DNA from: Pseudomonadota bacterium
GTDB taxonomy: Bacteria > Pseudomonadota > Gammaproteobacteria > Xanthomonadales > Xanthomonadaceae
NCBI GenBank assembly: GCA_023453655.1
Contig: JAEXTE010000147.1
Location: forward strand, 1-5,891
Length of the DNA: 5,891 bases
Direction: 5' to 3'
The translations under genes and the position numbers were made by a program. Below, piece after piece: positions 5,044 to 5,891 of this stretch. How positions within the stretch are numbered: the first letter of the stretch is position 1; each line of letters opens with the position of its first letter. A model generated the notes under the pieces. That model had not been told where the DNA came from and made no database searches. It worked only from the letters and a program-made list of their open reading frames with translations.

Positions 5044-5891
5044 TCAACGGGCTGCGACGGGGCCGCGTGGCAGGGCCATGCGCTCCATGCCCCGCCCGTC
5101 CTCCTGCCGACCGTGCGAGTCGGCACGTCCGCCGAGATACCAGCCCAGCGAACCCCAGGCCAGCGCGCAGCCCGCGCCGACCAGGGCCGGCCAGGCCAGC
5201 CCCTGCCCGAGCAGGTCGAGCGCGCTGCGCATCCAGGCGCTCACCGCATCGCCGGCGCGATACACCACGGTGTCGATGAAGGCCTTGGCCTTGTACTTGT
5301 CCTGCGCCTCCAGCGGCGCGAACAGCATCTCGCGTCCAGGCCGCACGAAAGCGTGCTCGCCGATGCGGCGCACGATCATCAGCGCCGCCAGCATCGCGAA
5401 ACCAGGCGCCAGCGCCAGCGCCAGCGCAACGAAACCCACGCACACCAGCAGCGGCACCCCCGCCAGCAGCACGCGAACGCCCACGCGCTGCGCCACTCGG
5501 CCGGTGACGAAGGCCTGGGCCAGCAGCGCGCCGGCCTGCACCGCGATGTCGATCAGGCTGAACACGCGCACCTGGGTGTCTCGGTCGGGGAACAGCGTGG
5601 CCACCAGCCGCGCCTGCTCGAAGTACAGGAAGGTGGTGGTGGCCGCCAGCAGCACGACGAAGCCCGAAATCGCCAGCAGGTAGGGCGAGCGCAACACGCG
5701 CGCCATGCCGCTGAAGGGATTGCCGGCCAGCGGGCGCCGGGTGGTCTCCGCGGGAGGCGCCCCGGGCCGCCCGGCGCCGGAGCGTTCGCGCCAGCGCATC
5801 AGCCCGGGCTTGAGCGCGAGCGCCACGCCGAGCAACGCGGCGGCGAGCAGCAGCAGGCCCGGATGCCCGATCACGCCGACCAGCAGCGCGC
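5044..5891 (-). CDS. Major facilitator family transporter resembling ATP:ADP antiporters, C-terminal part, 5' end outside window
   Basis: About 281 residues are visible, and the reading frame stays open to the right edge. Several hydrophobic helices can be seen: the stretch at the cut end (visible residues about 6-27), about 70-90, 110-130, 138-172, and 227-252. Between the last two lie GEHAFVRPGREMLFAPLE and DKYKAKAFIDTVVYRAGD, a pattern recalled from the ATP/ADP-translocase-like MFS group (COG3202). In that group only the obligate intracellular or plastid members are proven nucleotide exchangers; in free-living bacteria the substrate is unknown. It is probably an inner-membrane protein with a short hydrophilic C-terminal tail. 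The internal GTG at 5874 is not taken as the start, because the hydrophobic frame continues through it. The gene converges on the glycosylase gene with only 9 bases between stops and no room for a separate terminator. Confidence 0.8.
   Translation of the reverse strand, partial: ALLVGVIGHPGLLLLAAALLGVALALKPGLMRWRERSGAGRPGAPPAETTRRPLAGNPFSGMARVLRSPYLLAISGFVVLLAATTTFLYFEQARLVATLFPDRDTQVRVFSLIDIAVQAGALLAQAFVTGRVAQRVGVRVLLAGVPLLVCVGFVALALALAPGFAMLAALMIVRRIGEHAFVRPGREMLFAPLEAQDKYKAKAFIDTVVYRAGDAVSAWMRSALDLLGQGLAWPALVGAGCALAWGSLGWYLGGRADSHGRQEDGRGMERMALPRGPVAAR
5406..5427. repeat. Short hexanucleotide tandem repeat inside the transporter gene
   Basis: GCGCCA is repeated about 3.7 times and encodes the Ala-Leu alternation of a membrane helix. 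Because the unit is 6 bases, copy-number change would add or remove Ala-Leu pairs without a frameshift. Confidence 0.6.

Overview
The window is G+C-rich DNA, and third codon positions are almost all G or C inside the genes. Gene style (a Xanthomonas/Lysobacter-type dipeptide epimerase, a DUF72 protein, a C-terminally membrane-anchored serine hydrolase) suggests a gammaproteobacterium of the Xanthomonadaceae/Lysobacteraceae. This is inferred from protein style only. There is no rRNA, tRNA, CRISPR array, insertion sequence or phage gene. It looks like chromosomal housekeeping and metabolic DNA, not a mobile island.

Left half (1-3393): a divergent regulatory module. On the minus strand lies a class C beta-lactamase/CubicO-family serine hydrolase with a signal peptide and four C-terminal membrane helices (456-2480). 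It is followed by the N-terminal third of an enolase-superfamily dipeptide epimerase or N-acyl-amino-acid racemase (1-382), cut by the window edge. A perfect 14-bp hairpin sits between the two. On the plus strand, facing away, lies an XRE-family regulator with a C-terminal cupin sensor domain (2692-3393). The 211-bp gap between the start codons holds a locally A+T-rich stretch with a consensus -35 for the hydrolase, a weaker overlapping promoter for the regulator, inverted repeats, and an imperfect 15-bp direct repeat. The simplest reading is a regulator controlling the hydrolase/epimerase pair, probably for use or recycling of peptides containing D-amino acids, such as peptidoglycan fragments. 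The function and ligand are inferred.

Right half (3394-5891): a 158-bp gap with two small hairpins leads into a two-gene plus-strand unit. A DUF72 (YecE-type) protein (3552-4310) overlaps by 8 bases a GTG-started Fpg/Nei-family DNA glycosylase (4303-5034). Converging on it after only 9 bases is the C-terminal part of an ATP:ADP-antiporter-like major facilitator membrane protein (5044 to beyond 5891).

Most of the long open frames opposite these genes are artefacts of high G+C. The most interesting points are the divergent hydrolase/epimerase/XRE-cupin module with its shared control region, and the translational coupling of DUF72 to a DNA repair glycosylase.
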